Origin: Kitasatospora sp. CB01950
Lineage (GTDB): Bacteria > Actinomycetota > Actinomycetes > Streptomycetales > Streptomycetaceae
Assembly: GCF_001905465.1 (NCBI RefSeq)
Contig: NZ_LISX01000006.1
Span: forward strand, 62,001-126,000
Reading direction: 5' to 3'
DNA length: 64,000 nucleotides
Shown piece by piece: positions 1 to 7,927 of the stretch. The notes below the pieces were generated by a model, which was not told the origin of the DNA, did not search any database, and worked only from the letters and a program-made list of their open reading frames with translations. Each line of letters starts with the position of its first letter. Positions within the stretch are counted from its first letter, which is position 1. A program made the translations under genes and the position numbers.

Positions 1-2
1 AG

Positions 3-440
3 TACTTCCTCGACGCGGCGGAGAACCGCGGCGCCCGCACCGACGCGGGCCTGTTCGCCCCCGGCGACACCTTCGCCTCCCGGGTGTGGTCCGCCGAGGT
101 CGCCGGCCACGCCGTCGAGATCGTCCGGAAGATCGGCGCGTCCGGCCTGCTCATGCAGCCCTCCCCCGGCGACCTCGCCAACCCCCGGCTGCGCCCGCAC
201 CTGGACCGTTACATGCGTGGACGGGAGACCGGCGTCGAGCTCAAGTCCCGGCTGTTCCGGCTGGCTTGGGAGCTCACCGGGGACGGCTTCGGCCAACGCC
301 AGGACCTGTACGAGTACGTCCACCGCGGCGACCTCGCCCGCAACCGCATCACCGTCTTCCACCGCTACGACCAGTCTGCGACCAGGGCCCGGCTGCTCGC
401 CCTGCTCGACCCCGCCACTGACCAGGAGGCCCGCGCGTGA
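3..440 (+). CDS. HpaB-type flavin hydroxylase, 3' end only
   Basis: The open frame enters from the left edge and gives the last ~145 residues of a 4-hydroxyphenylacetate 3-hydroxylase (HpaB) family protein. The C-terminal HpaB signature is visible: a pattern around RLFRLAWELTG followed by FGQRQDLYEYVHRGD. Family members use FADH2 to hydroxylate phenols such as 4-hydroxyphenylacetate, tyrosine or chlorophenol-like substrates. Its stop overlaps the GTG of the methyltransferase by 4 bases, so the two are translationally coupled and probably modify one aromatic substrate. The substrate cannot be told from this fragment. The homoprotocatechuate operon at the far end of the window is 60 kb away, so a shared pathway is not implied. 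Confidence 0.8.
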   Translation, partial: YFLDAAENRGARTDAGLFAPGDTFASRVWSAEVAGHAVEIVRKIGASGLLMQPSPGDLANPRLRPHLDRYMRGRETGVELKSRLFRLAWELTGDGFGQRQDLYEYVHRGDLARNRITVFHRYDQSATRARLLALLDPATDQEARA

Positions 441-1321
441 GCCCGTCCGCCGTCGAGATCCAGGCCCGCACCCTCGCCGGGTACGCCGACGCCAGCCGAC
501 TGCGCCAAGTCCACGACCGCGACTGGGTGTTGGACCGCGTCACCGGCAGCCCCGAGACGCTGATCGACCTCGGCAGCGGCATCGGCCAGCTGCTCGACAC
601 CGCCCTCGGCCGCTTCCCCTCGCTGCGCCTGGCCGTCGGTCTGGAACGCTCCGAGCACCGCCTCGCCGAGGCCGCCCGCCGGCTCGCCCCGTACGGCGAC
701 CGCGCCGTGCTGCACGCCGCCGACCTCACCGCGCCCGAGCAACTCCCGTACCGCGCCCAGGTGATCACCCAGACCTCGGTGCTGCACTGGCTGTACCCGG
801 ACGAGGACCGGATCTTCGCCTGGGTCGCCGAACACCTCGCCCCCGGCGGCCGCTTCCTGCTCACCACCTACCACCCCGCCCGGGACGCCCAGGGCCTCGG
901 CGGCGAGGACGAGTTGGTCCGCGAGGCGCTCACCGCCCTCGGCACCCCGGCCGCCTCGGTCGCCGCGCTGCTCGCCGCGCACGGCGTCCTGCCGATCGCC
1001 ACCCGCACCCGCACCGTCGACGACCTGCTCGCCGTCCTCGCCCCGCACCTGCGGGTGGCCGGCCACGCGGAGCGCGACGCGGTGGTGACCGTCGACTCGG
1101 CCGAGCAGTACGAGCACTTCCACGCCGCGACCTTCGGCGACTACTACGCGCAGGTGCTGCCCGGCCCGCGGCGCGCCGACTTCTACCGGGCCGTCGGCGC
1201 GGCCGCCTGGCGGCGCCAGAACGAACGCGGACACGTCAGCCACATGCCGGTTCGGCTCTGGGAGTTGACGGCACATGAGGAGTTTGTTGCAGGAACCGGA
1301 AACCGCCCCGCCCGCGCCTAG
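437..1321 (+). CDS. class I SAM-dependent methyltransferase
   Basis: A 294-residue protein with a clear SAM-binding motif I (LIDLGSGIGQ, residues 42-51) and the downstream acidic and hydrophobic strands of a class I Rossmann methyltransferase. The GTG start overlaps the stop of the HpaB-type gene. Coupling to a flavin hydroxylase suggests methylation of a hydroxylated aromatic, for instance a tyrosine-derived catechol, but this is inference. The last ~80 residues (YYAQVLPGPRRADFYRA region) resemble the lid of small-molecule methyltransferases more than an RNA methylase. Confidence 0.8.
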   Translation: MSPSAVEIQARTLAGYADASRLRQVHDRDWVLDRVTGSPETLIDLGSGIGQLLDTALGRFPSLRLAVGLERSEHRLAEAARRLAPYGDRAVLHAADLTAPEQLPYRAQVITQTSVLHWLYPDEDRIFAWVAEHLAPGGRFLLTTYHPARDAQGLGGEDELVREALTALGTPAASVAALLAAHGVLPIATRTRTVDDLLAVLAPHLRVAGHAERDAVVTVDSAEQYEHFHAATFGDYYAQVLPGPRRADFYRAVGAAAWRRQNERGHVSHMPVRLWELTAHEEFVAGTGNRPARA

Positions 1322-1362
1322 GGTGGGACGACCCCGCAGCCGCCGCACCTGAGGAGCCAGCC

Positions 1363-2256
1363 GTGTCCACCCCCGCCGTCAGTCAGGAGCTCGGCGCCTT
1401 CCTGCGCGCCCACCGCGAACGCCTCCAGCCCGCCGACGTCGGACTCACCGCCACCGCGCGGCGGCGCACCCCCGGGCTGCGCCGCGAGGAGGTCGCCTCG
1501 CTCTCCGGCGTCGGACTCGCCTGGTACACCTGGCTCGAACAGGGCCGCGTCACCGCCTCCCGGCAGGTCCTGGAGGCGGTGGCGCGCGCCCTGCGTCTGG
1601 ACGCGGCGGGCCTGCGGCACGCGATGCGGCTGGCCGGCTACCACGAGCCCGTCCCCGTCTCCCGCACCGCCGCGCAGCGGCTGGCCGACGCGGTCCGGCC
1701 GGTCCTCGACTCCTGGCCCGCCAGCCCCGCCGTGCTGCTCGACCGGCACTTCGACCTGCTCTCCTGGAACGCGGCGTGGACGGCGCTCTGGGGCTCCCCC
1801 GAGGCCGTCCCCGCCGACCGGCGCAACCTAATGTGGCTGATGGCCGTCGACCGCCGCCTGCGCAGCGTCCTGCACGACTGGGAGCCGCTCGCCATGAACG
1901 TCTTCCAGCACTTCCGCGCCCAGGCCGGCCCCGCCAGGGCGGACGCCCGCACCGGCGAGCTGTACCGCCGCCTGGAAGCCGACGCCCCCGACCTCCGCCA
2001 CTGGTGGGGCTGCCACACCGTCGCCGAACTCACCGCCCGCGAGGTCGTCGCCGAACCCCCGACGATCGGCCCGGTGCGCCTGACGCTCAGCTCGTTCCAC
2101 CCGGTGGACGATCCGTCGGCGCTGGTGCTGCTCTTCACCCCGAACACGGGGACGGACCTGGCCCGGATGACGGAGCTGGCGGCCGCGACGAGCTGCGCCA
2201 CAGGCCCCGGCCTCACGGTCAGGTCACGTCCACGGGCGAGTCACTGCCCCGCGTAG
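1363..2256 (+). CDS. XRE-family regulator with MmyB-type C-terminal domain
   Basis: 297 residues. The N-terminal ~85 residues form an XRE helix-turn-helix containing RREEVASLSGVGLAWYTWLEQGR-type signals. Residues ~110-290 match the MmyB-like ligand-binding domain, including the WNAAWTALWG and NLMWLM segments typical of that family. The GTG start sits 7 bases after GAGGAG. MmyB-type regulators usually control a neighbouring oxidoreductase or metabolite gene in response to a bound lipid or aromatic ligand. The likely target is therefore the adjoining hydroxylase/methyltransferase pair or the convergent MFS gene. Confidence 0.85.
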   Translation: MSTPAVSQELGAFLRAHRERLQPADVGLTATARRRTPGLRREEVASLSGVGLAWYTWLEQGRVTASRQVLEAVARALRLDAAGLRHAMRLAGYHEPVPVSRTAAQRLADAVRPVLDSWPASPAVLLDRHFDLLSWNAAWTALWGSPEAVPADRRNLMWLMAVDRRLRSVLHDWEPLAMNVFQHFRAQAGPARADARTGELYRRLEADAPDLRHWWGCHTVAELTAREVVAEPPTIGPVRLTLSSFHPVDDPSALVLLFTPNTGTDLARMTELAAATSCATGPGLTVRSRPRASHCPA

Positions 2257-2261
2257 CGCTG

Positions 2262-3509
2262 CTACTGTCGGGCGCCCTCCGTCCCGCGCAGTGCCCCGCG
2301 CCGCTGCACACTGCCGGCGGCGGCGACGAGGGCGAGCACCACGCCCACGATCAGCGACCCGGTGGCGACGTCCCCGAACGCCCCGACCGCCCAGGCTCCG
2401 ACGCCCGTGCCCGCGTACATGGTGGAGGTGAGCCAGGCGCTGGAGGTGGCGCGGTGGGCGGGGGCGACGGTGCCGGCGAGGGTCTGCTGGTCGGTGACGA
2501 AGGCGCCGGAGGCGGTGAACCAGAGCAGGACGCCGAGCAGTGCGAGAACGATCCCGGGCCCGGCGACCGCGAGCGCGATCCCGGCGGCCAGCAGCACCGA
2601 CCACACCGGGAGCAGCGGCAGCCGGCGGCCCGCCGCGCGGGCCTGGTCGCCGAGGCGTCCGCCGAGCAGCGAGCCCGCCACGCTGCCCGCGCCCACCAGT
2701 ACGCCGATCAGGCCGAGCGCCTGCACGGAGAGGTCGAAGCGTTCGCCGAGCACCGCGCCGAGGAAGGTGTACGCGCCCAGGTTGGCCGCGTTGAAGGCGG
2801 TGTTGACCAGCAGCGCACGCCGCAGCGCGGGGTCCCGCCAGGCCGCCAGCACCGCCAGCGCCGAACCCCCGCCCGCGCCCCCGCCCGCATCCGCGGGAGC
2901 GGCGGGCCGCGGCGCGACCTGCCGCAGCAGCACCGGCACGGCGGCGGCCGTACCGACCGTCAGGGCCCAGAACGCCGCCCGCCAGCCCGCCGCGCCGGCC
3001 AGCAGTCCGCCGAGCGGGACGCCGATGACCTGGCCGGTGGAGAACAGGGCCATGCCGAGTCCGAGGGCGCGGCCGCGCACCGCGTCGGGGGCGGTTTCGG
3101 CGATGTGGGCCCAGATCGCGGGGCCGGCGGCCGCGGCGGCGAGTCCGGCGAGGGCGCGCGAGAGGACCAGCAGGGTGAGGTCGGTGGAGAGCGCGGCGGC
3201 GGCGTTGGAGAGGACGAACAGCACGGTGCCGGCGAGCAGCGTGCGGCGGCGTCCGAACCGGTCGCTGAGCAGGCCGAGGAAGGGCGCGCAGATCGCGTAC
3301 ACCAGGACGTACGCGGTGACGGTGGACGCCGCGGCGGCCTCGCTGACGTGGATCGAGTCGGCGATGGTCGGCAGCAGCGGCGAGACCAGGAAGGTCTCCG
3401 TCCCGAACAGGAACAGCAGGGCGAACACCCCGGCGTAGCGCCACCGCCGGAACACCTCCTGCTCCGGCACGTCCGCGACGATCGGGGGAGAGTCGGACAC
3501 GTCGCTCAC
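2262..3509 (-). CDS. MFS drug-exporter-type transporter
   Basis: 415 residues with 12 predicted membrane segments in the DHA1 pattern and the loop 2-3 motif LLSDRFGRRR. The GTG start at 3509 was chosen because AAGGTGG precedes it at normal spacing; the frame stays open upstream to 3806 but that part has no membrane character. It is convergent with the MmyB-type regulator (5-base gap between stops) and divergent from the FUSC gene. Substrate unknown; the family commonly exports drugs or sugars. Confidence 0.85.
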   Translation of the reverse strand: MSDVSDSPPIVADVPEQEVFRRWRYAGVFALLFLFGTETFLVSPLLPTIADSIHVSEAAAASTVTAYVLVYAICAPFLGLLSDRFGRRRTLLAGTVLFVLSNAAAALSTDLTLLVLSRALAGLAAAAAGPAIWAHIAETAPDAVRGRALGLGMALFSTGQVIGVPLGGLLAGAAGWRAAFWALTVGTAAAVPVLLRQVAPRPAAPADAGGGAGGGSALAVLAAWRDPALRRALLVNTAFNAANLGAYTFLGAVLGERFDLSVQALGLIGVLVGAGSVAGSLLGGRLGDQARAAGRRLPLLPVWSVLLAAGIALAVAGPGIVLALLGVLLWFTASGAFVTDQQTLAGTVAPAHRATSSAWLTSTMYAGTGVGAWAVGAFGDVATGSLIVGVVLALVAAAGSVQRRGALRGTEGARQ

Positions 3510-3720
3510 GGCGACCACCACCTTGTCGGGCGGCGCGCGGCGCGTCCTCGGACCGGGGACGCCGTCGGCCGCGCGCAAGGGGGGCACGGGAGGTCCGATA
3601 CGGCCATCCTCGGCAGCGGCCGGGGCCGCAACCAGACAGGCGTTCATCCTGTGACCGCCGCTCACACGCTGGTGGAGTGTCAGCACGTGTGGAGCCGCGC
3701 CGGGGGGATAGAAGGGCGGC

Positions 3721-4971
3721 ATGCGTGTTGTTCCGGAGTCGGTGGCGGCGGTGGTGCGTCGCGGTGCCAGGGATCCGTTCGTCGTGCAGACGGTGCGGGC
3801 CACCATAGCGGCGACGCTGGCGTACGTGGCGGCGACCTGGCTGAGCCGGGAGCCGGTGCCGTTGACGGCGCCGCTGACGGCGCTGCTGGTGGTCCAGGTG
3901 ACGGTCTATTCGACGTTGAAGACCAGTGTGCGGCGGGTCAATTCGGTGGTGGTCGGGGTGCTGATCGCGATCGGTTTCTCGTCGGTGGTGGGGCTGTCGT
4001 GGTGGAGCCTGGGCCTGATCATCCTGGCGTCGTTGACGGTGGGCCGGTTCGTGCGGGTGGACGAGTTCGTCCAGGAGGTGGCGATCAGCGCGATGCTGAT
4101 CCTGGGCGTCTCGCAGGTCACCACGCAGGCGTGGGACCGGGTGCTGGAGACCCTGATCGGCGCGGTGGTCGGCCTGCTGTTCAATCTGGTGTTCGCGCCG
4201 CCGGTGTGGGTGGACACCGCCGGCGAGAAGATCGAGGACCTGGCCCGCCGGGCCCGGCACCTGCTGCTGGACCTCGCGGAGCAGCTGGGCCGCCCGGTGC
4301 CGGTGGAACGGGCGGCCGAGCGGCTGCACGAGGCCCGCCGGCTGGACCAGGCGATCGCGGAGGTGGACGGCGCGCTGCGGCAGGCCGAGGACAGCCTGCG
4401 GCTGAACCCGCGGATCAGCGAGGGCCTGCTGTCGCGGCTGGTGCTGCGCACCGGCCTGGACACGCTGGAGATCTGCGTGGTGGTGATCCGGGTGATCGCC
4501 CGTTCGCTGACCGACCTGGCCAAGCGCCGGGCCGCCGACGAGCGGCTGTTCCCGACGGAGGTCGCGGTGGCGCTGGAGGAGCTGTTCGCGCACATCGGCG
4601 GCGCGCTGGTGAGCTTCGCGGTGCTGGTCACCACCCAGGTCACCCGCAACGCGGAGGAGGCCGAGCAGCGGCTGACGTCCGAGCTGGCCGCCGCCTGGAC
4701 GTGCCGGGACAACGTCGCCCAGCTGCTCCTGCACCGCGTCCAACAGGACCCGCAGGCCTGGCAGTTGCACGGCGCCCTGCTCGCCGAGGTGGACCGAATC
4801 CTCGACGAGCTGGACCTCGAACACCGCTCCCGCCGCCTGATGGAGGAACTCGACCGCGTCTCCGTCGCCAACCGCGAACGCTTCTCCCGCTTCGCCGGCC
4901 TCCGCCGCCTCGCCCGCGGCGAGCGGCTGCGCCGCCCACGCCGCCGACAGCACGACCGCCGGCCGGCCTGA
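3721..4971 (+). CDS. FUSC/aromatic acid exporter family membrane protein
   Basis: 416 residues. The N-terminal ~170 residues contain about five or six membrane segments in the FUSC/ArAE pattern (APLTALLVVQVTVYSTLKTS). A long cytoplasmic helical region follows and ends in a basic tail. Relatives are proposed to export aromatic acids or act in stress efflux. The start is an ATG 6 bases after GAAGGGCGG. The gene is divergent from the MFS gene across ~210 bases that presumably hold both promoters. It ends 19 bases from the convergent FtsX remnant. Confidence 0.8.
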   Translation: MRVVPESVAAVVRRGARDPFVVQTVRATIAATLAYVAATWLSREPVPLTAPLTALLVVQVTVYSTLKTSVRRVNSVVVGVLIAIGFSSVVGLSWWSLGLIILASLTVGRFVRVDEFVQEVAISAMLILGVSQVTTQAWDRVLETLIGAVVGLLFNLVFAPPVWVDTAGEKIEDLARRARHLLLDLAEQLGRPVPVERAAERLHEARRLDQAIAEVDGALRQAEDSLRLNPRISEGLLSRLVLRTGLDTLEICVVVIRVIARSLTDLAKRRAADERLFPTEVAVALEELFAHIGGALVSFAVLVTTQVTRNAEEAEQRLTSELAAAWTCRDNVAQLLLHRVQQDPQAWQLHGALLAEVDRILDELDLEHRSRRLMEELDRVSVANRERFSRFAGLRRLARGERLRRPRRRQHDRRPA

Positions 4972-4990
4972 CCCGACGCCGCCGCCCGCC

Positions 4991-5793
4991 TCACTTCCTG
5001 AGCCCGCGCCAGGTGGTGAGCACACCCGCCGCGACCGCCGTCAGCAGCGACCCGAGCACGGCCACCGCCAGGGTGGGCAGGTGCAGGTGCGGTCCGACCT
5101 GCGTGCCGGCCGCCCGGGACAGGCCGGACGCGGTGGCCGCGAGCGGCGGCAGGGCCGCCAGGAGGCCGAGCGCGGCGCCGAGGCCGACCGTCACGGCGGT
5201 CTCCCGGGCGGCCAGCGCGAGCAGTTGCCGCCGGGTGCCGCCGACGGTGGCGAGGACGGTGTGGTCGCGGCGGCGGGCGTGCGCGGCGGCGGCCGCGCCG
5301 TTGGCGGCGGCGAGGGCGCCGTACCCGGTGGCGACGGCGATCAGCAGCGCCGCGAGGGCGTCCGTCAGCCGGGCGTCGGTCGCGTAGTCGTCCAGGGCGT
5401 AGCGCTCCGCGTCGTGCACGGCGGTGCCGGGGACGGCGGTGGCCCGGGCACCGGCGGGGACGAAGATGTCGTCGCCGAGGGCCGCCGGGTCGTGCGCCCG
5501 CACCTCTGCGCGGGACATCACGAACGCGCCCCGGGCCGGGCCGTCGGGCAGCACCTCGACGATCCGCACAGGTACGGTCGCGCCGTCGGCGAGCCGTACG
5601 CCGTACTCCTGTCCGGCCCGGACGCCGAGGCGCTGGGCCAGGGTGCGTCCGAGGACGGCCTGCCCGGGACGGTCCAGGGCGGGGTCGCGGGAGCCGAGGA
5701 CGTCGATGGCGGTGGTGGCCCCGTCGGCGGCGCGGACGGCGGCCGTCGACGGCCGGCTGCGGGTCTCCAGCCCGCCCGGCGGCCCGACCCTGC
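4991..5793 (-). pseudogene. FtsX-family ABC permease, N-terminally truncated remnant
   Basis: About 265 codons encode the C-terminal part of an FtsX/MacB-type permease: an extracellular stretch, then membrane segments with the ARRRDHTVLATVGGTRRQLLALA cytoplasmic pattern and a final GVLTTWRGLRK tail. Family members are usually 400-850 residues with four or more membrane spans. Here the frame has no credible start near its upstream end, and the sequence runs straight into the start of the divergent response regulator. The most likely explanation is that a deletion removed the N-terminus, and perhaps its ATPase partner and a histidine kinase. An internal start making a short protein is the less likely alternative. 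Confidence 0.6.
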
Positions 5794-5809
5794 TCCACGT
5801 GGAGGTTCC

Positions 5810-6457
5810 GTGCCGCTTCGAGTGATCGTCGCCGAGGACGCCGCGCTGCTGCGCGAGGGCCTGGTCGGGCTGCTGCAGCGGTTCGGCCACCACGTCACGG
5901 CGGCCGTCGGCGACGCCACGGCCCTGCTGGCGGCCGTCCGCGCCGAGCCGCCGGAGCTGGTCGTCACCGACGTCCGGATGCCGCCGGCCGACGCCGACGA
6001 CGGCCTGCGCGCGGCCGTCGAACTGCGCCGCGAGCACCCGGGGCTGCCGGTGGTGGTGCTCAGCCAGTACGTGGAGCAGTCGTACGCGATGCGGCTGCTC
6101 GACTCCGACCGGGGGCGCGCCGTCGGCTACCTGCTGAAGGAGCGGGTCGGCGCGGTCGCCGACTTCATGGCCGCGCTGGAGCGGGTCGCGGCGGGCGGCA
6201 CCGTGGTCGACCCGGAGGTCGTGCAGCAGCTGGTGCGGCTGCGGCACGACCCGTTGGAGCGGCTGAGCGCCCGCGAGCGGGAGGTGCTCGGCCTGATGGC
6301 GCAGGGCCGTTCCAACGCCAATCTGGCCGCCGAGCTGTTCATCAGCGACGCCGCGGTCAACAAGCACATCGGGAACATCTTCGCGAAGCTCGACCTGCCC
6401 GCCGACACCGACGGACACCGCCGGGTGCCGGCCGTGCTGCGCCACCTGGGGGCCTGA
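5810..6457 (+). CDS. NarL/LuxR-type response regulator
   Basis: 215 residues. The receiver domain (1-~120) has the acidic pair near residue 10, the phosphoacceptor Asp54 in VVTDVRMPP and the conserved Lys in YLLKERV. A LuxR-type helix-turn-helix follows at ~150-210 (LSAREREVLGLMAQGRSN). The GTG start follows GGAGG by 4 bases. No histidine kinase is adjacent, which is unusual for this class and fits loss of neighbouring DNA together with the FtsX remnant. A kinase elsewhere may serve it, or it may be an orphan. Confidence 0.85.
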   Translation: MPLRVIVAEDAALLREGLVGLLQRFGHHVTAAVGDATALLAAVRAEPPELVVTDVRMPPADADDGLRAAVELRREHPGLPVVVLSQYVEQSYAMRLLDSDRGRAVGYLLKERVGAVADFMAALERVAAGGTVVDPEVVQQLVRLRHDPLERLSAREREVLGLMAQGRSNANLAAELFISDAAVNKHIGNIFAKLDLPADTDGHRRVPAVLRHLGA

Positions 6458-6605
6458 CGGGCCGTCGGAGTGGGGGCGCTCGACCGTTGGTGCGAAACGT
6501 CGTACCGGTGCGGAGTGTTGGGACGGCGGTCGGCGGGGGCCCGGTGACCCTCGTGGGGTGTCGGCGCGGTGCCGGCAGCTCCCGTCCACCCCTCCGGAGT
6601 TCCCC

Positions 6606-7253
6606 ATGGCCTCAACCCTGGCCGGGCGACGCCTGCTTGCCCTGCGTGTCGGCGCCGTCGCCGGCGCCGTCGCGCTGCCGCTCGTCGCGTCCGTCCCGCC
6701 CGCGTCCGCCGCCCCCGGCGACAACGGCGACGTGAAGATCCACAGTACCGGTGTGCCGTTCAACGACCCTCGGGACGAGTCGAAGGTCTGCAAGTTCTAC
6801 CTGGACGCCTTCAGCTTCGACACCGTCCAGCTGGTGTCCTGGGAGATCGACCTGCAGCCGGCCGGCACCAGGACCCTGTCGGGCAGCATCGTGCTGGCCG
6901 GCGGCACCGGTCACACCACCAACCTCTCGCTGGCGAACGGCAGTTACAAGCTGACCTGGAACTTCGTCGGGCAGACCGGCGCGGCCCGGCAGAAGGTCTT
7001 CACCGTCGACTGCGGCCCCGCCGCCGCGTCCGCCCAGCCGACCGCGCCGCCGCCCGCGCACCAGAACGGCGCGCAGCCCGGGCAGCAGAGCGGCTCCCCC
7101 GAGCACCAGGGCCACATGCCCAAGGGCGGGGTCGCGGCCGGTGCGGGCGGCGCCTCGCGCGGGCCGAACCCGGCGGAGATCGCCGTCGGCGGCGCGCTGC
7201 TCGCCGGGGGCGGATGGCTGGTGGTCCGCCGGCTGCGCCGCGCCCGCCGTTGA
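6606..7253 (+). CDS. secreted, C-terminally anchored protein; probable sortase substrate
   Basis: 215 residues. It has a signal peptide (cleavage likely after ASA, residue ~35), a compact ~110-residue domain with two cysteines, and a Pro/Gln/Ala-rich stalk. The end comprises a hydrophobic segment (AVGGALLAGGGWLVV) and a basic tail RRLRRARR. That end is a sorting-signal layout, but no LPXTG is present; instead MPKGGVAAGAGG precedes the hydrophobic span. The next gene, overlapping by TTGA, is a sortase, which makes it the likely processing enzyme. Function of the folded domain is unknown. The ATG was chosen over an upstream one because CGGAG lies ~6 bases before it and the signal peptide begins there. 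Confidence 0.75.
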   Translation: MASTLAGRRLLALRVGAVAGAVALPLVASVPPASAAPGDNGDVKIHSTGVPFNDPRDESKVCKFYLDAFSFDTVQLVSWEIDLQPAGTRTLSGSIVLAGGTGHTTNLSLANGSYKLTWNFVGQTGAARQKVFTVDCGPAAASAQPTAPPPAHQNGAQPGQQSGSPEHQGHMPKGGVAAGAGGASRGPNPAEIAVGGALLAGGGWLVVRRLRRARR

Positions 7254-7927
7254 CCGCACCCCGGCGGGCCCCCCGCCGCCGGCGGACCCGTGGCGCCGAC
7301 CCGTTGACGGTCGGCGCCACGGCCGTGGCGCTGCTCTTCGGCGGCATGCTGATGCGCGACGGCCTGACCTCCGAGCACCCGCCGCCGCCCGCGGCGGCCC
7401 CGGCCGGGCCGCCGCGCCTCGCCGCGCTCACCCCCGACTCCCCCGCGCTGGACCCGTCCGCGCCGCAGCGGCTGCGCATCCCGTCGATCGCCGTGGACGC
7501 CACCTTCACCGACCTGGGCCTGGACACCCGGGGCGAGCTGGAGACCCCGCCCACCGAACGGGCGAACCTGGTCGGCTGGTACCGCGCCGGGGCCGCGCCC
7601 GGCGCCGACGGCACCGCCGTGGTGGTCGGGCACGCGGACGACCGGCGCGGGCCCGGCGTGCTGTACCGGCTCGGGCTGCTGCGTCCGGGCCTGGCCATCG
7701 CCGTCACCCGGGCGGACCGGCGGATCGCCACCTTCACCGTCGACGCGGTCCGCTCCTACCCGAAGTCCGCATTCCCGTCCGACGAGGTGTACGGCACGAC
7801 CGGCCGCGCCGAACTGCGGGTGATCACCTGCGGCGGCCACTTCGACCGGAAGAACGGCTACGACTCCAACACCGTCGTGTACGCGCACCTGACGTCCAGC
7901 AGCGGGCCCGGCGGCGCTAGCGCTTGA
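7250..7927 (+). CDS. class F sortase
   Basis: 225 residues with an N-terminal basic stretch and one membrane anchor (~17-33). The sortase core carries His128 (VVVGHAD) and the catalytic Cys194 (VITCGG); an Arg at ~200 is the likely third catalytic residue. The size and the ITCGG form match actinobacterial class F sortases, which cleave a C-terminal sorting signal and join the protein to an acceptor at the cell surface. The TTG start overlaps the stop of the upstream secreted protein, so the two are coupled. Its stop overlaps the stop of the convergent ABC permease by 11 bases. Confidence 0.88.
   Translation: MTAPRRAPRRRRTRGADPLTVGATAVALLFGGMLMRDGLTSEHPPPPAAAPAGPPRLAALTPDSPALDPSAPQRLRIPSIAVDATFTDLGLDTRGELETPPTERANLVGWYRAGAAPGADGTAVVVGHADDRRGPGVLYRLGLLRPGLAIAVTRADRRIATFTVDAVRSYPKSAFPSDEVYGTTGRAELRVITCGGHFDRKNGYDSNTVVYAHLTSSSGPGGASA

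Noticed and set aside
3..440. Linking the HpaB-type fragment to the hpaD/hpaE operon
   Set aside because: They are 60 kb apart and on opposite strands; the fragment is coupled to a methyltransferase, which is not part of the degradation route.
2224..5025. Long minus-strand open frame opposite the FUSC gene
   Set aside because: Composition is that of an antisense shadow; the real MFS and FUSC genes explain the stretch.
1776..5387. Very long open frame (about 1200 codons) on the plus strand
   Set aside because: It crosses convergent real genes, its translation is an Arg/Gly/Pro-rich low-complexity string, and it is a GC-skew shadow.
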